Source: Scytonema hofmannii PCC 7110 (GTDB taxonomy: Bacteria > Cyanobacteriota > Cyanobacteriia > Cyanobacteriales > Nostocaceae). Taken from it: a DNA stretch of 64,000 nt. This document shows, piece by piece, positions 42,827-52,375 of this stretch (position 1 is the first letter of the stretch; the number at the start of each line of letters is the position of its first letter). The stretch is from assembly GCF_000346485.2 (NCBI RefSeq), contig NZ_KQ976354.1, positions 1,175,031-1,239,030 of the forward strand. The letters are read 5' to 3'. The position numbers and the translations under genes were made by a program. The notes under the pieces are model-generated. The model worked only from the letters and a program-made list of their open reading frames with translations, did not search any database and was not told the origin of the DNA.

Positions 42827-44599
42827 TCAAAACGGCTGATACCGTAGAGAAAAGTAAAGCCCCTGATCTTGCAGTGAGTCTCCTTGGTTATCAATATCTA
42901 TTAAAGGGACTCCATAGTCTAAACGTAAATATAAACTCCGAGTAGGTTGCCAAATTAACCCTAAACCCAAACTAGCAATTGTCTGTGGATCGGGATTCTC
43001 TCCTCGATTGTTCCAAGTTGTACCAATATCGAAAAAGGGTGCTAACTGCAATGCAGTGTAGCTAGATATTGGGGGAAAACGAACTTCTAGTGAACCTGTT
43101 ACACCGTTGTCCGCAACAAGTTGATTCTGACGATATCCTCTCACTGTATCGAATCCACCAATACTTAATTTTTCTAGAGAGAGTAATGAGTCTCCAGTCA
43201 ATTGTGCGTTCAGCCGTGCTAGTAATAAAGCTCTCGGCGACAGCCTTTGTACCCACTGAAACTGTCCCAACCAGGAAAAGAATTGCCCATCAGTACCCGT
43301 ATCGTTATTTGTTGCATCAAAAGCGCCTATACCTAGGCTAAACTGAGAACGAGCGGCTAACACTCTCTTGGCGTTACGATTTACCCAATCTTGAGAAAAG
43401 CGAATGACTGTTACTTTTGATTTACCATTTTCTGGCCCTTCTGAAAAGGAATAGGGAAAATCATCAAGTATAAAAGTTTGGTTTCGACGCAAGTCTAAGG
43501 ATAGACCAAGAGCAAATTCGGAGGTTGGAGATCTGTATAAAGGTTGACGAACATTCAGAGAATAGGTCTGTGTCTCACTTTTAATATCTAGTTCTTCAAA
43601 TGGATCTTCAATAATGCGGCTGTCAGTATTGCTATATCGAAATCCAATAGTACCATTTAGGGAATTAATCGGGATAGTATAGTTAATATCGTATAGATTC
43701 AGACCTTCGGTTTTACCATATTCAGCATTGAAGCGATCGCCAAAACCGAGTACATTATCATGGGCAATAAAAACGCCACCTTGTAGGGAACCAATACTGG
43801 GGGATTGAGTGTTATCTATAAAGACTCCAGCGTGAAAGGCTGCTGCTTCTTGTATTTGCACTTGTAAGATATTCTTACCGGGGGTGCTACCTGCTGTTAG
43901 CTCTGCATTCACCCGACTGATGAGAGGATCGAGTTGTAGAAGTTGTAGTGCTTCTTCCAAACGCTTCTGGTTTAATGGCTTTGAGGTTGCTCTTCGCAAG
44001 CGCGATCGCACATACCCTGTTTTTAACCTGTTTAATCCACTTAGTTCAATATTTTCTAACTCTCCCTCAACAACTTGAATTGTTATCACTCCACGGCTAA
44101 TATCTTGATTGTTTGGCAAAAACGCACCACTTGTAATATATCCTTTGTCTATATAAACTTGAGTAATTGCAGCACGGAGTTGGAGTAATTCTTCAAAAGT
44201 TGCTTCTCCCTTCTTTTCCAAAGGTTCGATTAATTCTTGAATGTGGTCTTGCAAAACTGTACTTCCCAGTACCTCTATTTTCTTAATTGGAATGCGAGTC
44301 CCTTGCGGAAATGTGACATCAGGTGATTCTTGAGTGGGAGGAGTTTCAAGACTGGGTTTTGGTGGTTGTGCTGGGGGTTCTTGAGGAAGAGGACTCGGTG
44401 ATTCATTTGGTTGAGGAGTTATGCGCTCAATCGTATCAGGTGTGTCTGGAGGAATCGTCACTCCTGGTGGCGGTGCAGATTGAGCAAATGCAGTGGAAGA
44501 TAAGCAAACAAAAGTAGAAAGAATTACGGTAACGGATGTTGCCAAACTTATATATTTGCAACAGCCAGTGCTCACAATGTGCTGTTTTCGTCTTTGCAT
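42827..44599 (-). CDS. TpsB outer-membrane transporter (ShlB/FhaC/HecB family)
   Basis: About 590 aa from the ATG at 44599 (MQRRKQHIVSTGCCKYISLA); an upstream start at 44653 is less likely. A signal peptide ends near AFAQS. A Pro-rich linker (about 45-85) precedes two POTRA domains (RIPIKKIEVLGSTVLQDHI and VEGELENIELSGLNRL). A 16-strand barrel follows; FDTVRGYRQN is the L6 hairpin motif that is essential in FhaC. The C-terminus ends in a typical aromatic (FSLRYQPF). It should translocate one or more of the three TpsA proteins; the TpsA gene at 45027 is 430 bases upstream in the same direction, so it is the likely cognate substrate. Confidence 0.94.
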   Translation of the reverse strand: MQRRKQHIVSTGCCKYISLATSVTVILSTFVCLSSTAFAQSAPPPGVTIPPDTPDTIERITPQPNESPSPLPQEPPAQPPKPSLETPPTQESPDVTFPQGTRIPIKKIEVLGSTVLQDHIQELIEPLEKKGEATFEELLQLRAAITQVYIDKGYITSGAFLPNNQDISRGVITIQVVEGELENIELSGLNRLKTGYVRSRLRRATSKPLNQKRLEEALQLLQLDPLISRVNAELTAGSTPGKNILQVQIQEAAAFHAGVFIDNTQSPSIGSLQGGVFIAHDNVLGFGDRFNAEYGKTEGLNLYDINYTIPINSLNGTIGFRYSNTDSRIIEDPFEELDIKSETQTYSLNVRQPLYRSPTSEFALGLSLDLRRNQTFILDDFPYSFSEGPENGKSKVTVIRFSQDWVNRNAKRVLAARSQFSLGIGAFDATNNDTGTDGQFFSWLGQFQWVQRLSPRALLLARLNAQLTGDSLLSLEKLSIGGFDTVRGYRQNQLVADNGVTGSLEVRFPPISSYTALQLAPFFDIGTTWNNRGENPDPQTIASLGLGLIWQPTRSLYLRLDYGVPLIDIDNQGDSLQDQGLYFSLRYQPF

Positions 44600-44952
44600 C
44601 AGGTGTATAACAATATTATCCAACTGTAGGCTCTCCTGTATTACTAACAACACTCCCTAGCAAAAATAGCTATGCTAAAAGACTAGCGATCGATAACTTG
44701 CAAGTTTGCAAGTTTTCTTAAAATGATAATAAATTCCATTGTTTTCAGTATTTAGCATATTTGGAAACTAGTATTTTTACTGATATTTGAAATGCAAAGT
44801 ATCACATTAGGTTTTCCTTTGCAAGAAATTATGTAACACTTACATAAATGTTTATTTTTAATCAGTATTGTTTTAACTGCTCGTCTCATTATTTAGGATA
44901 AGCAAAGCAACTAGATCCTACATTCACTATTTCTGCTAGAGCGATCGCAACT

Positions 44953-45026
44953 TTAAGAAGAGTTGATTGCAGGAAACTGCAAAGTAAATTTGGTTCCGGA
45001 TGATAAGGTGTGACGGCTACAGAAGT
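44953..45026 (-). pseudogene. Short C-terminal tail of a lost gene (possibly histidine kinase), copy 1
   Basis: Directly downstream of the TpsA gene the minus strand reads LSSGTKFTLQFPAINSS and a stop at 44953. The GTKFTLQFP pattern is like the last strand of histidine-kinase ATPase domains. A matching tail (KVQFSAIDSS-stop) lies at 49330-49372 on the other side of the same TpsA gene. Too short to be sure of the family. Confidence 0.4.
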
Positions 45027-48000
45027 TTAAAAACATTCCCGACTCAAAACAAGTCGTCCTGAAGGTAATTGGTAGACGCCTTGCGGTTCTACAATTGGAT
45101 CGCCTTTTTGCCAAGAGCGTGATGAATTATTATCTTGTACTTTACGTACATCACCTGTAGGATAGGAAGAAACTGAAACATCGCCAGGACGGTTGGGCAA
45201 ACCGCCAGAACCTGTGATGGTGAAGGTACCTTCTTGCTTATTACTACGAGCAATACAACTGTTGGCAATCAGCGCATTGGTGTCAATTGGAGTTTGCGGT
45301 AATTCTGTTAAGCTGTTTTGCAGAAAGCTAAAATCAGGCACAGTTATAGTGCCACTCACACCCAACGCGGATGAAGCTGAAATATCTACACGACCATTGC
45401 CACGAAATAAATTTAAGCGATCGGGAGTGCGAAAGATATCAGCTAGAAAAACAGGTGAGTCAATTGTGATGTTGCCACCATTACGAAATCCAGCATTAGC
45501 GAGGATGTCGCTATCTTCAAGGGCAATGAAGATGTTTGAGTCAATTTTGATATTACCACCACCTCCTAGAGAGCTGGTAATAATGGGGCTATTCTCACGC
45601 AAGCGAATATCTTCAGCGCTGATAGTAATATTGCCACCTTGAGCAAGTGGGCTAGTATCAAGAGAAGCAGTGAAAATCCCACTGTTGCCTTGTAAAAAGA
45701 GGTTTCTGGCATTAATTCCAATATTGCCACCTATACCATAAGAGATAGTACTAAAATTGCTGTTGTTTAAAAGCTTAATATCTCTAGCATTAATGTTAAT
45801 GTCACCACTCTCAGCTTGTGTAAAAGCGCTGGTAGCAACTGTAGTCTCGCTAAACTGAATATTACCAGCATTGATATTAATGTCACCACCTCCAGTTTGC
45901 TGAGAACCAGTGGCAATTAAGACATTGTTATTTGCCTGTAAAGTATCACGGACATTTATGAAGATGTTTCCTGCCTTACTGTTACTATTACTTTCACTGC
46001 TAAGAAGTGCGCCATCAGACAGAGAAAATGAGTTGGTTTGAATAAAAATATTGCTTGCGTTTCCATCGCCATTACTTTGGCTATTTAGAGATGCGAAATC
46101 TCGGATTACTAATTTGTCTGTTTCAATTCTCAAATCTTGAGCAGAACCAGCACCGAAGGTTTCAACAAACAAACCACTGCGATATTGGCGATCGCCTGTT
46201 GTTCCACTCAGTTCCATAGAGTCGGAGGCGGTTACAGTCAATTTGCCTCCTTGACCCTCGTCAAAAGTACCAGATGATACAAAGGCTCCATCCCGAACAC
46301 TTAATCGCTCGGTGGCAATAATTAAATCTCCAGCCGCTCCACTTCCAAAAGCATTAGTAATCAATTGGCTGCGTAATTGACTATCTGCTGAAGCTCCAAC
46401 AATCTCTACAGATTGCGGTGCAGTTACAACCAAATTTCCTCCCCGTCCTTTGCCAGACGTAGAAGTTGATATTCGTGCCCCATGCTGAACAATTAATCTA
46501 GGGGTTTCAATACTCAAGTTGCCGGCAGAACCAGCTCCTACAGTCTGAGTCGTCAACCCGGTAGGGAACTGACCATCTGCAGTTGTTCCACTCAGTTCTA
46601 CAAAGTTGGTTGCCCTCACTGCTAAATTACCACCTTTACCCTGGCTATTACGACCAGTTCCGGCTGTTACCTGTCCCCCATCTCGAATAATTAATCGCCC
46701 AGTATCAATCTTTAAGTCTCCTGCATCTCCAGAACCTAAGGTGGTTGTAGATAAGCTACTAGGAGATTGACCGTCAACTGAAGTGCCAATGAGTTCTATA
46801 GACTGGGGCGCTTTCACGTCTAAACTTCCACCCTGTCCCCCACCACGAGTAAGTGCTGTTATCTGTGCTCCATTCCGAACAATTAACTTGTCAGTTTCAA
46901 TCTTAATATCTCCTGCACCTCCATCACCCAGACTAAGAGCTATCAAATTACCTCCAGTCAATTCCACGAAATCAGAAGCTTTCACTGTTAAAGTGCCACC
47001 TGATGCTTCGCCAAACAAACTCAGGTTGCCAGTTGATACACTAGCCCGATCTTGGACAATCAATTTGCTGGTTGTTACTGTTAGGTCTCCGCCCGGTTTA
47101 GCTCCCAGAGTATCAGCAGATAAGAAACTGCCATTCTTTAACTCCACGGAGTCAGTTGCATTCACTGACAAAGTTCCTCCCATACCCAGGAAATTAGAAA
47201 CTGAAACTCCTGCTCTATCCCGAATAATCAAACGTTTCGTGTTAATGGTCAATTTGCCCGCATCTCCAGTATCCAGAGAACCAGCAACCAATCCCGTGCT
47301 ATCAGATCCACCAACTTCTACAAGCTCAGAGGCATTCACAGTCAAATTTCCACCTCGTCCCTCGCCTCCACTGGAAGTTGTCACTTCTGTACCATCCAAA
47401 ACAGTTAACTTTCCAGTTGTTATTGTTAAGTTACCTGAATTTCCAGGACCTTCACTGCGGCTACTCAAGCTACTTCCAGTCAATTCCACTGACTCTGGAG
47501 CATTGATAGTCGCATCCCCGCCTTGACCCGCACCACGAGTTGCGGTTGATAGTTGTGCTCCATTGCTGAGAATCAACCTTTGAGTGGTAATAGTCAAATT
47601 TCCAGCATTTCCTGCATTGCGGTTATCCGTAGATTTACTTTCAGCAAACAAGCCACTGGAGTTTTCCCCATCAGTTGTAGTACCAGTTGCCTTAACAAAT
47701 TCAGTAGCACGAACTGTTAAAGTTCCAGCATTTCCCAGACTACTCGTGTCACTCAACAATTGCCCACCATTACTGAGAGTTAATTGCTTGGTATCAATAG
47801 TCAAATCCCCAGCATTGCTCTTACCCACGGTTCTAGTTGAAATTGCCCCAAAATCACCACTGACACTTAATTTCTCTGTTTCGACAGTTATATTACCACC
47901 TCTCCCCGTTGCTTGAAATTCAACACCAGCAACAATCAAGGAGTTATTTAGAGTTATGGCATCAGGCGATCGCACCACAACATTCCCGCCATTTTTGGCA

Positions 48001-48959
48001 CCCAGCGTATTCGCAAAAATCAACGAGTCCTGCATATTTAGCTGAGAGGTTTGTACTTGAACTTCTCCACTACCTTCACCACTGGTATTTACAATTGCAA
48101 ACTGGGAGAGTTGGATCTTCGCAAAGTTTTGTACACCCTCATATTCTAAGTTCCAACTATTGTCTGTCTGTTTTAGGTTAACCAAACCTCCGCCAGCAAC
48201 ACTACCCAGATCGATTCGTCCCCCAGGTGCAGTCAGTACGCCACCCTCCAGTACGACATCTCCACCTACCAATGCTAAATTTTGACCATCAAGAACCTGA
48301 AGCCCGTTGATAGAGCGAAATGGAAAACCGTTGAGAGTAGAGCCTATTACTGTAGTGTTGGCAGTAGAGCGGTTGATGATTGCTGGACTGGTAAGAGCGT
48401 TGAAAAAGAGGGCAGAGGGACTAACTGTGAGTAGATTGCTCGTTGGTTGAGAGGCACTAAACAGTCCCGTATCTCCCAAACGAATTGCATTGGCAGTTGT
48501 TGCCATAAATGAACCACCAACATCTAGACTGGCATTTTTTCCAAAGATAATTCCATTGGGATTAATGAGAAACAAGTTCGGCTGAGATCCGCCAAAAGTG
48601 CCAAGAGTACCTAAAATCTCTGAGGGATTGCGACCTGTAACTCGTGCCAGGATATTCTGAATATTAGCGCTAGGGCTTAAAAAATAGGCTCCTCTACCTT
48701 GACTGACATTAAATTCTTGGAAACTATGAAATAGATTGGTATCTCGAATTGCTCCACCATCAATGACATCAATAGGAAAGCCAACGCTATCGAAAGGAAC
48801 AACAAGAGACTTTTCATCATTACCCAACGTACCATCTGGTATGATGTTACTGCTTTGAGCAAAGGCAAATTGTTCTGAGCAGGCGATCGCACTTACAAAT
48901 CCCAGCCAACCCGCTAGCTTTAGATACCAATATCCATCAAACCAGCTTTTATTAATCAC
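45027..48959 (-). CDS. TpsA exoprotein 2 (filamentous-haemagglutinin-type)
   Basis: The 1310-aa protein has a signal peptide (WLGFVSAIACSEQFAFAQS). TPS domain: VIDGGAIRDTNLFHSFQEF, NLFLINPNGIIFGKNASLDV. The rest is a long beta-helix of irregular 60-70-residue repeats with GNLTITTGKL or AGDLKIDTGRL turns. The C-terminus has the shared module: NSCIARSNK, GGLPNRPGD and end VLSRECF; C1235 and C1309 are the only mature cysteines. The gene lies upstream of and in the same direction as tpsB (42827), the classical tpsA-tpsB order of a TPS locus, though 430 bases apart. It is flanked on both sides by copies of a short gene tail. Confidence 0.93.
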   Translation of the reverse strand: MINKSWFDGYWYLKLAGWLGFVSAIACSEQFAFAQSSNIIPDGTLGNDEKSLVVPFDSVGFPIDVIDGGAIRDTNLFHSFQEFNVSQGRGAYFLSPSANIQNILARVTGRNPSEILGTLGTFGGSQPNLFLINPNGIIFGKNASLDVGGSFMATTANAIRLGDTGLFSASQPTSNLLTVSPSALFFNALTSPAIINRSTANTTVIGSTLNGFPFRSINGLQVLDGQNLALVGGDVVLEGGVLTAPGGRIDLGSVAGGGLVNLKQTDNSWNLEYEGVQNFAKIQLSQFAIVNTSGEGSGEVQVQTSQLNMQDSLIFANTLGAKNGGNVVVRSPDAITLNNSLIVAGVEFQATGRGGNITVETEKLSVSGDFGAISTRTVGKSNAGDLTIDTKQLTLSNGGQLLSDTSSLGNAGTLTVRATEFVKATGTTTDGENSSGLFAESKSTDNRNAGNAGNLTITTQRLILSNGAQLSTATRGAGQGGDATINAPESVELTGSSLSSRSEGPGNSGNLTITTGKLTVLDGTEVTTSSGGEGRGGNLTVNASELVEVGGSDSTGLVAGSLDTGDAGKLTINTKRLIIRDRAGVSVSNFLGMGGTLSVNATDSVELKNGSFLSADTLGAKPGGDLTVTTSKLIVQDRASVSTGNLSLFGEASGGTLTVKASDFVELTGGNLIALSLGDGGAGDIKIETDKLIVRNGAQITALTRGGGQGGSLDVKAPQSIELIGTSVDGQSPSSLSTTTLGSGDAGDLKIDTGRLIIRDGGQVTAGTGRNSQGKGGNLAVRATNFVELSGTTADGQFPTGLTTQTVGAGSAGNLSIETPRLIVQHGARISTSTSGKGRGGNLVVTAPQSVEIVGASADSQLRSQLITNAFGSGAAGDLIIATERLSVRDGAFVSSGTFDEGQGGKLTVTASDSMELSGTTGDRQYRSGLFVETFGAGSAQDLRIETDKLVIRDFASLNSQSNGDGNASNIFIQTNSFSLSDGALLSSESNSNSKAGNIFINVRDTLQANNNVLIATGSQQTGGGDININAGNIQFSETTVATSAFTQAESGDININARDIKLLNNSNFSTISYGIGGNIGINARNLFLQGNSGIFTASLDTSPLAQGGNITISAEDIRLRENSPIITSSLGGGGNIKIDSNIFIALEDSDILANAGFRNGGNITIDSPVFLADIFRTPDRLNLFRGNGRVDISASSALGVSGTITVPDFSFLQNSLTELPQTPIDTNALIANSCIARSNKQEGTFTITGSGGLPNRPGDVSVSSYPTGDVRKVQDNNSSRSWQKGDPIVEPQGVYQLPSGRLVLSRECF

Positions 48960-49559
48960 GGTACTTGCTCAAACAATTCAGTAGTTTCTACTACATTTTT
49001 TGCCAGTCACGCAGAAAATATAGGTAAGTATTAGAATAAACATAATGTTGTACTCACAACTTAAATCATTAATAATTATTTATCTATATCAATTCTAAAA
49101 AATCATTGGTGAAAAGTTAGATGCCAGACTTCTCAAAGAAATCGGGTATCTGGACACCGCAAACACGCGATACGGCTTTAGCGTTGAAATTATTTTGAAA
49201 TTGTATTGCCATTAAACTATCAAAAATTTGAAGTGGTATACCTAAGCTACCTCCACTGGAGAACATATTAATTTTCAAGATAGGGAAAGCTGCGGAGTAA
49301 GACATTCACTGTTTCTGCTTAGTTAAGAGCAATTTTAAGAAGAATCGATTGCCGAAAACTGCACCTTACTCCCTTTCCGCCACAAGATTACCGATCTTCT
49401 TCTCTTTCTTCGCGTACTGTGCCTCCAACGTCTGCACGCTATGCGATGCCGTTCGGCGCTGGAGGCGATCGCACTCTGCATTGTCAAGGACAGTAGCCGC
49501 CTGATTCAGAAAATAGTTATAATTTATAATGTCATTTTGTGGTTACATAGGATGCAAGT
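48960..49559. other. 600-base intergenic region with gene-tail and palindrome remnants
   Basis: Contains a diverged copy of the AGATACCCGACTTCT palindrome (49119-49151) and a short gene tail on the minus strand (stop near 49350; VQFSAIDSS) that matches 44953-45026. No intact gene is seen. Confidence 0.6.
49119..49151. repeat. Diverged copy of the AGATACCCGACTTCT palindrome
   Basis: Same element as 14708-14740 with three or four base changes that weaken the stem. Confidence 0.75.
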
Positions 49560-49814
49560 ATGGAACGAGAAGCTGTAACTATCCGCATTCCTGCCGATCT
49601 ACTCGAGCAAGCAAAGCAGTTTCGAGAAGGCAGTGAGTCTTTTAACGAGATGGTTGTCGAAGCGCTCGCCTGCGAGGTGCGACGACGGCGAGCGCTGGCA
49701 GCACATCAGCGCATTGTGGCTCGTAGTGCCGAAGTAGAAGCCAAAACAGGAATTCAATCAAGTTCTGTGGACTTGATTCGTCAGCTTAGAGCTGGTGAGG
49801 GACGGCGTGACTAA
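49560..49814 (+). CDS. VapB-type antitoxin
   Basis: The 84-aa protein begins MEREAVTIRIPADLLEQAKQ and looks like a ribbon-helix-helix DNA-binding antitoxin (one strand, then helices ESFNEMVVEALACEVRRRRA). The C-terminal part (VEAKTGIQSSSVDLIRQLRA) would bind the toxin. It overlaps the start region of the PIN gene by 8 to 20 bases depending on which GTG is used. It should repress its own operon. Confidence 0.85.
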   Translation: MEREAVTIRIPADLLEQAKQFREGSESFNEMVVEALACEVRRRRALAAHQRIVARSAEVEAKTGIQSSSVDLIRQLRAGEGRRD

Positions 49815-50229
49815 GTGTATTGACACTAGCGTTTGGATTCCTTATCTGGTACCTGAGACACTGCAACCCCAAGCCAGAAACTTGATCGTTCCCTTGCTGA
49901 CATCGAATGAGCGTTTGGTTGCTCCAGCATTTGCATGGGCTGAAGTTGGCTCAGTATTGCGAAAAAAAGTAAGGTTGGGGGCAATTACCGTAGCACAGGC
50001 AGAGGGGTTTTATGATGACTTCTGCCAAATGCCGATTGACTACCTGGATAACAATGCTATCCGTGCAAAAACATGGGCGATCGCCCAACAGTTCTCCTTG
50101 GCAACTTTGTATGATGCAGCTTTTCTTGCAGTTGCCTCTCTAGAATCTGCCCAATTCTGGACAGCAGATGAATCTTTGCTCAATACGCTTACACCTTGTC
50201 CAGGATATGTCCAAAAACTGGAAGCTTAA
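49807..50229 (+). CDS. PIN-domain ribonuclease toxin (VapC-like)
   Basis: About 140 aa from GTG at 49807 (a GTG at 49795 is also in frame). The PIN core has the first acidic residue in CIDTSVWIPYL, a Glu in FAWAEVGSVLRKK, an Asp in LYDAAFLAVASLE and the last in FWTADESLL, so the acidic cluster looks complete. VapC toxins cleave tRNA or rRNA. The pair with 49560 is intact. It lies directly beside the 3' end of the TnpB-family gene. Confidence 0.9.
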   Translation: MTKCIDTSVWIPYLVPETLQPQARNLIVPLLTSNERLVAPAFAWAEVGSVLRKKVRLGAITVAQAEGFYDDFCQMPIDYLDNNAIRAKTWAIAQQFSLATLYDAAFLAVASLESAQFWTADESLLNTLTPCPGYVQKLEA

Positions 50230-50303
50230 ATCTTCAAACTGAAGTACGTGAGACTGAGCTAGAGCGCTAGTTAAAACCTGTCCAAACTTAAGCATTAATG
50301 TAC

Positions 50304-51998
50304 TTAAGGGGAGGAAAACCAAGAGCGCAGGGTTTTTGACGGATATGAGGAGTCATTAAGACTTGCACGATACCGTATCTTCGCGAAGGAGAGATACTTG
50401 TTTGCCGTAGCGAGCCCGTGCATCCGACCGTTAGTCGGAACCTTTTTGTTTGAACCACAAAAGTAAAACTTGTTGCGATTAAAACCGCCAACAGTGTTAC
50501 TTTTTTTGGCTACCTTTGCCCAAGCGCCCGACCTTAGCATATCCTCTGGCTTTCTAAAGTAGGAACGAACAGACGAGGGTACTTTCTCAGCTCTGCCTTG
50601 AGAGCGACGTGCTATGACCAATGCTGCTGCACATCCAGAACTCAAGGCATACATTTTCAGATACTTTGTCACCCCAATAATTGACGTATAGGCGGGGTCA
50701 ACCAAAATCAACTCCACACCAAATCTCGAGCATCGAGTCTCAATCATTTGATGGAATTGACTGTAAGCCATATTCGAAAGCATCCGTGCATACTTCACAC
50801 CCAATTCCTTCATGGATGCTTTCTTTTTAGTAAAATCCAAATTTTCAATGACGACTGGAACACCGTGGTGAGATGCAATTCTCACTATCTCGGCGACAGC
50901 TTTTCCGATTACGTCCTTCGTCTGTTTAGACCTTTTATCCTGTACATTGATTTTAATGGAACCGTGCCGTTTTAAATTCCCATGTCTGTCGATGACCGTC
51001 CAGTCAATGCTACCTGGGTTAAAGTCTACTCCGAAAGCGCCGTTGGCAAGAGAAGACTCTATCTTAGCTGGTTGAACATTAACTGTGGCATTGATATATA
51101 AGCTACCATCTTTATCGACTATCTCGTAAGTTACTGGCTGTTCACTTCCATTCCTAGCAATTTCAAACTTTTCCCCATCTTTTCCCTTACGAGTTGACTT
51201 GATAACCGTTGGTTTGATGGCATCCGTTAGCCATTGACCCTCTCGGTGAAACTTGATTTCATGTAGGGTAACGCGATCGCCGTACTTGCTTTGTAGACTT
51301 GGTGAAACAGTGATGGTTAGTGTCCCCAATTCGGGGTTATATCGTGCTAACTGATTCCCGAAGTGGAAGTTTTTAGAGCCAACGAAAAATGACCGACTAC
51401 TACGAGATTTCTGCCAATCTTCTAACCAATCTTCATGAGAGCTATATCCGTTGGCTTCCAGATTATACTGAGCTTTGAATAGCTTACTGCTACCAAAGGT
51501 CACGGTAAACTTGCCGGAGTCCTTGGATTCTTTAAGTCGTTCTATTTTGGCGAGTAGCTTATTAATATGCTGCTCTTTGAAGTGAATCTGTTTCGTCAGA
51601 TACTTGGCAGTGAGAGAGTGTCTGATTTCTACAGCTTTTTTAAGTTTCCCTCTCAGCTTACCTATCGACTTTCTAATTCCTTTTATTCGGGCATAATTAT
51701 CATCAATGTACCTGTCTACTAATTCAGCCTGAGAACTGTACACAGCCGAGGCTTTGTTGTAGGCATTCTTCGCTTCAGAGTTCGACAGTCCGAACTCTGT
51801 TTCTAATTCTTTACAAATCAGCTTCTCTAACGAAGATTCCTTTTTTGTGGTCTTACCAATTTGGTTTCTTAATGAAAATCCCTTCCGTATAGCTTGCCCA
51901 AATATGGTATGATATTCATCTAAGTATTGGAGTCCTTTGGTATTAACTTCTATTTTGGGAATTGTCGTTTGTATTGTTACTTTAGGCAAGCTTATCAC
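50304..51998 (-). CDS. TnpB-family RNA-guided nuclease-like protein, zinc-finger-less type
   Basis: 564 aa, longer than usual because of an N-terminal helical region. The RuvC-like core starts at FGVDFNPGSIDW (D325); the second acidic residue is E385 in PVVIENLDF. The NP/DPAYTS block is present (VDPAYTSIIG), but the CxxC zinc finger is absent, and the position of the third acidic residue reads SSGCAAALVIARR (about 453-465) without Asp or Glu. It may therefore be inactive as a nuclease, or use another ligand. No tnpA is nearby. The 3' end holds a structured segment resembling an omega RNA. A decayed relative is at 28478. Confidence 0.85.
   Translation of the reverse strand: MISLPKVTIQTTIPKIEVNTKGLQYLDEYHTIFGQAIRKGFSLRNQIGKTTKKESSLEKLICKELETEFGLSNSEAKNAYNKASAVYSSQAELVDRYIDDNYARIKGIRKSIGKLRGKLKKAVEIRHSLTAKYLTKQIHFKEQHINKLLAKIERLKESKDSGKFTVTFGSSKLFKAQYNLEANGYSSHEDWLEDWQKSRSSRSFFVGSKNFHFGNQLARYNPELGTLTITVSPSLQSKYGDRVTLHEIKFHREGQWLTDAIKPTVIKSTRKGKDGEKFEIARNGSEQPVTYEIVDKDGSLYINATVNVQPAKIESSLANGAFGVDFNPGSIDWTVIDRHGNLKRHGSIKINVQDKRSKQTKDVIGKAVAEIVRIASHHGVPVVIENLDFTKKKASMKELGVKYARMLSNMAYSQFHQMIETRCSRFGVELILVDPAYTSIIGVTKYLKMYALSSGCAAALVIARRSQGRAEKVPSSVRSYFRKPEDMLRSGAWAKVAKKSNTVGGFNRNKFYFCGSNKKVPTNGRMHGLATANKYLSFAKIRYRASLNDSSYPSKTLRSWFSSP
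50313..50560 (-). ncRNA. Candidate omega RNA within the 3' end of the tnpB-family gene
   Basis: On the minus strand: hairpin CCGAC-loop-GTCGG (50424-50438), core GGGCTCGCTACGGCAAA (50401-50417), hairpin GTATCT-loop-AGATAC (50375-50397) and end block GCGCTCTTGGTT (about 50317-50328). The same blocks in the same order occur at 28498-28617 with different, still paired, stem bases. Guide RNAs of TnpB systems are known to come from this part of the element. The guide would start just below 50313. Confidence 0.5.
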
Positions 51999-52169
51999 CT
52001 CCTCTTCTTAAAATTATCGTAACCTGATTATACATGAAATCATGTACAGTTTCCGCAAACTTTCTCAACCTCTGATTGAATTTTTAGAAAGGAGTGAATA
52101 GTGCTTTCACCCAAACTTGTCGAATAGTTATGGGCAAGTTTAGTAGACTTTAGCAAGCTTTGGTAAATT

Positions 52170-52230
52170 TTGGAAAGCTTTGAACAAGAAAACTGCTACT
52201 TAGTAATAGCCGATCGCAGAAGTAGTATGG
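52170..52230 (+). pseudogene. 5' remnant of a CHAT-protein gene
   Basis: Codons from TTG at 52170 read LESFEQENCYLVIADRRSSM, matching LENFEQKRYYLVIADRKWRK of the intact CHAT gene at 28762. Both copies have TAA two codons before the TTG. The match ends near 52230, where an unrelated GTTGGGTT-type repeat begins. The rest of the gene is missing. Confidence 0.8.
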
Positions 52231-52289
52231 ACAACATAGATGTTGGGTTTCATAAAGTCAACCCAAGCTACAAGATCGGCGATCTCATT

Positions 52290-52322
52290 AGGGACAATTC
52301 ATGAATTTCATGAATTGTCCCT
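52290..52322. repeat. Palindrome AGGGACAATTCATGAA...
   Basis: AGGGACAATTCATGAA, a loop base and its complement; a perfect hairpin of 16-base arms. Confidence 0.85.
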
Positions 52323-52375
52323 ACAGGGAATTATTCTTTGCAATTATTTAGTGGGGCTGGTTTAGGGAGACAAAT

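Larger units (their letters stand above)
52000..52375. other. Intergenic region upstream of the TnpB-family gene
   Basis: Holds the remnant of a CHAT gene start (52170-52230) and a palindrome (52290-52322). Between 52000 and 52165 lies AT-rich DNA that may contain the promoter of the TnpB-family gene. Confidence 0.6.
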
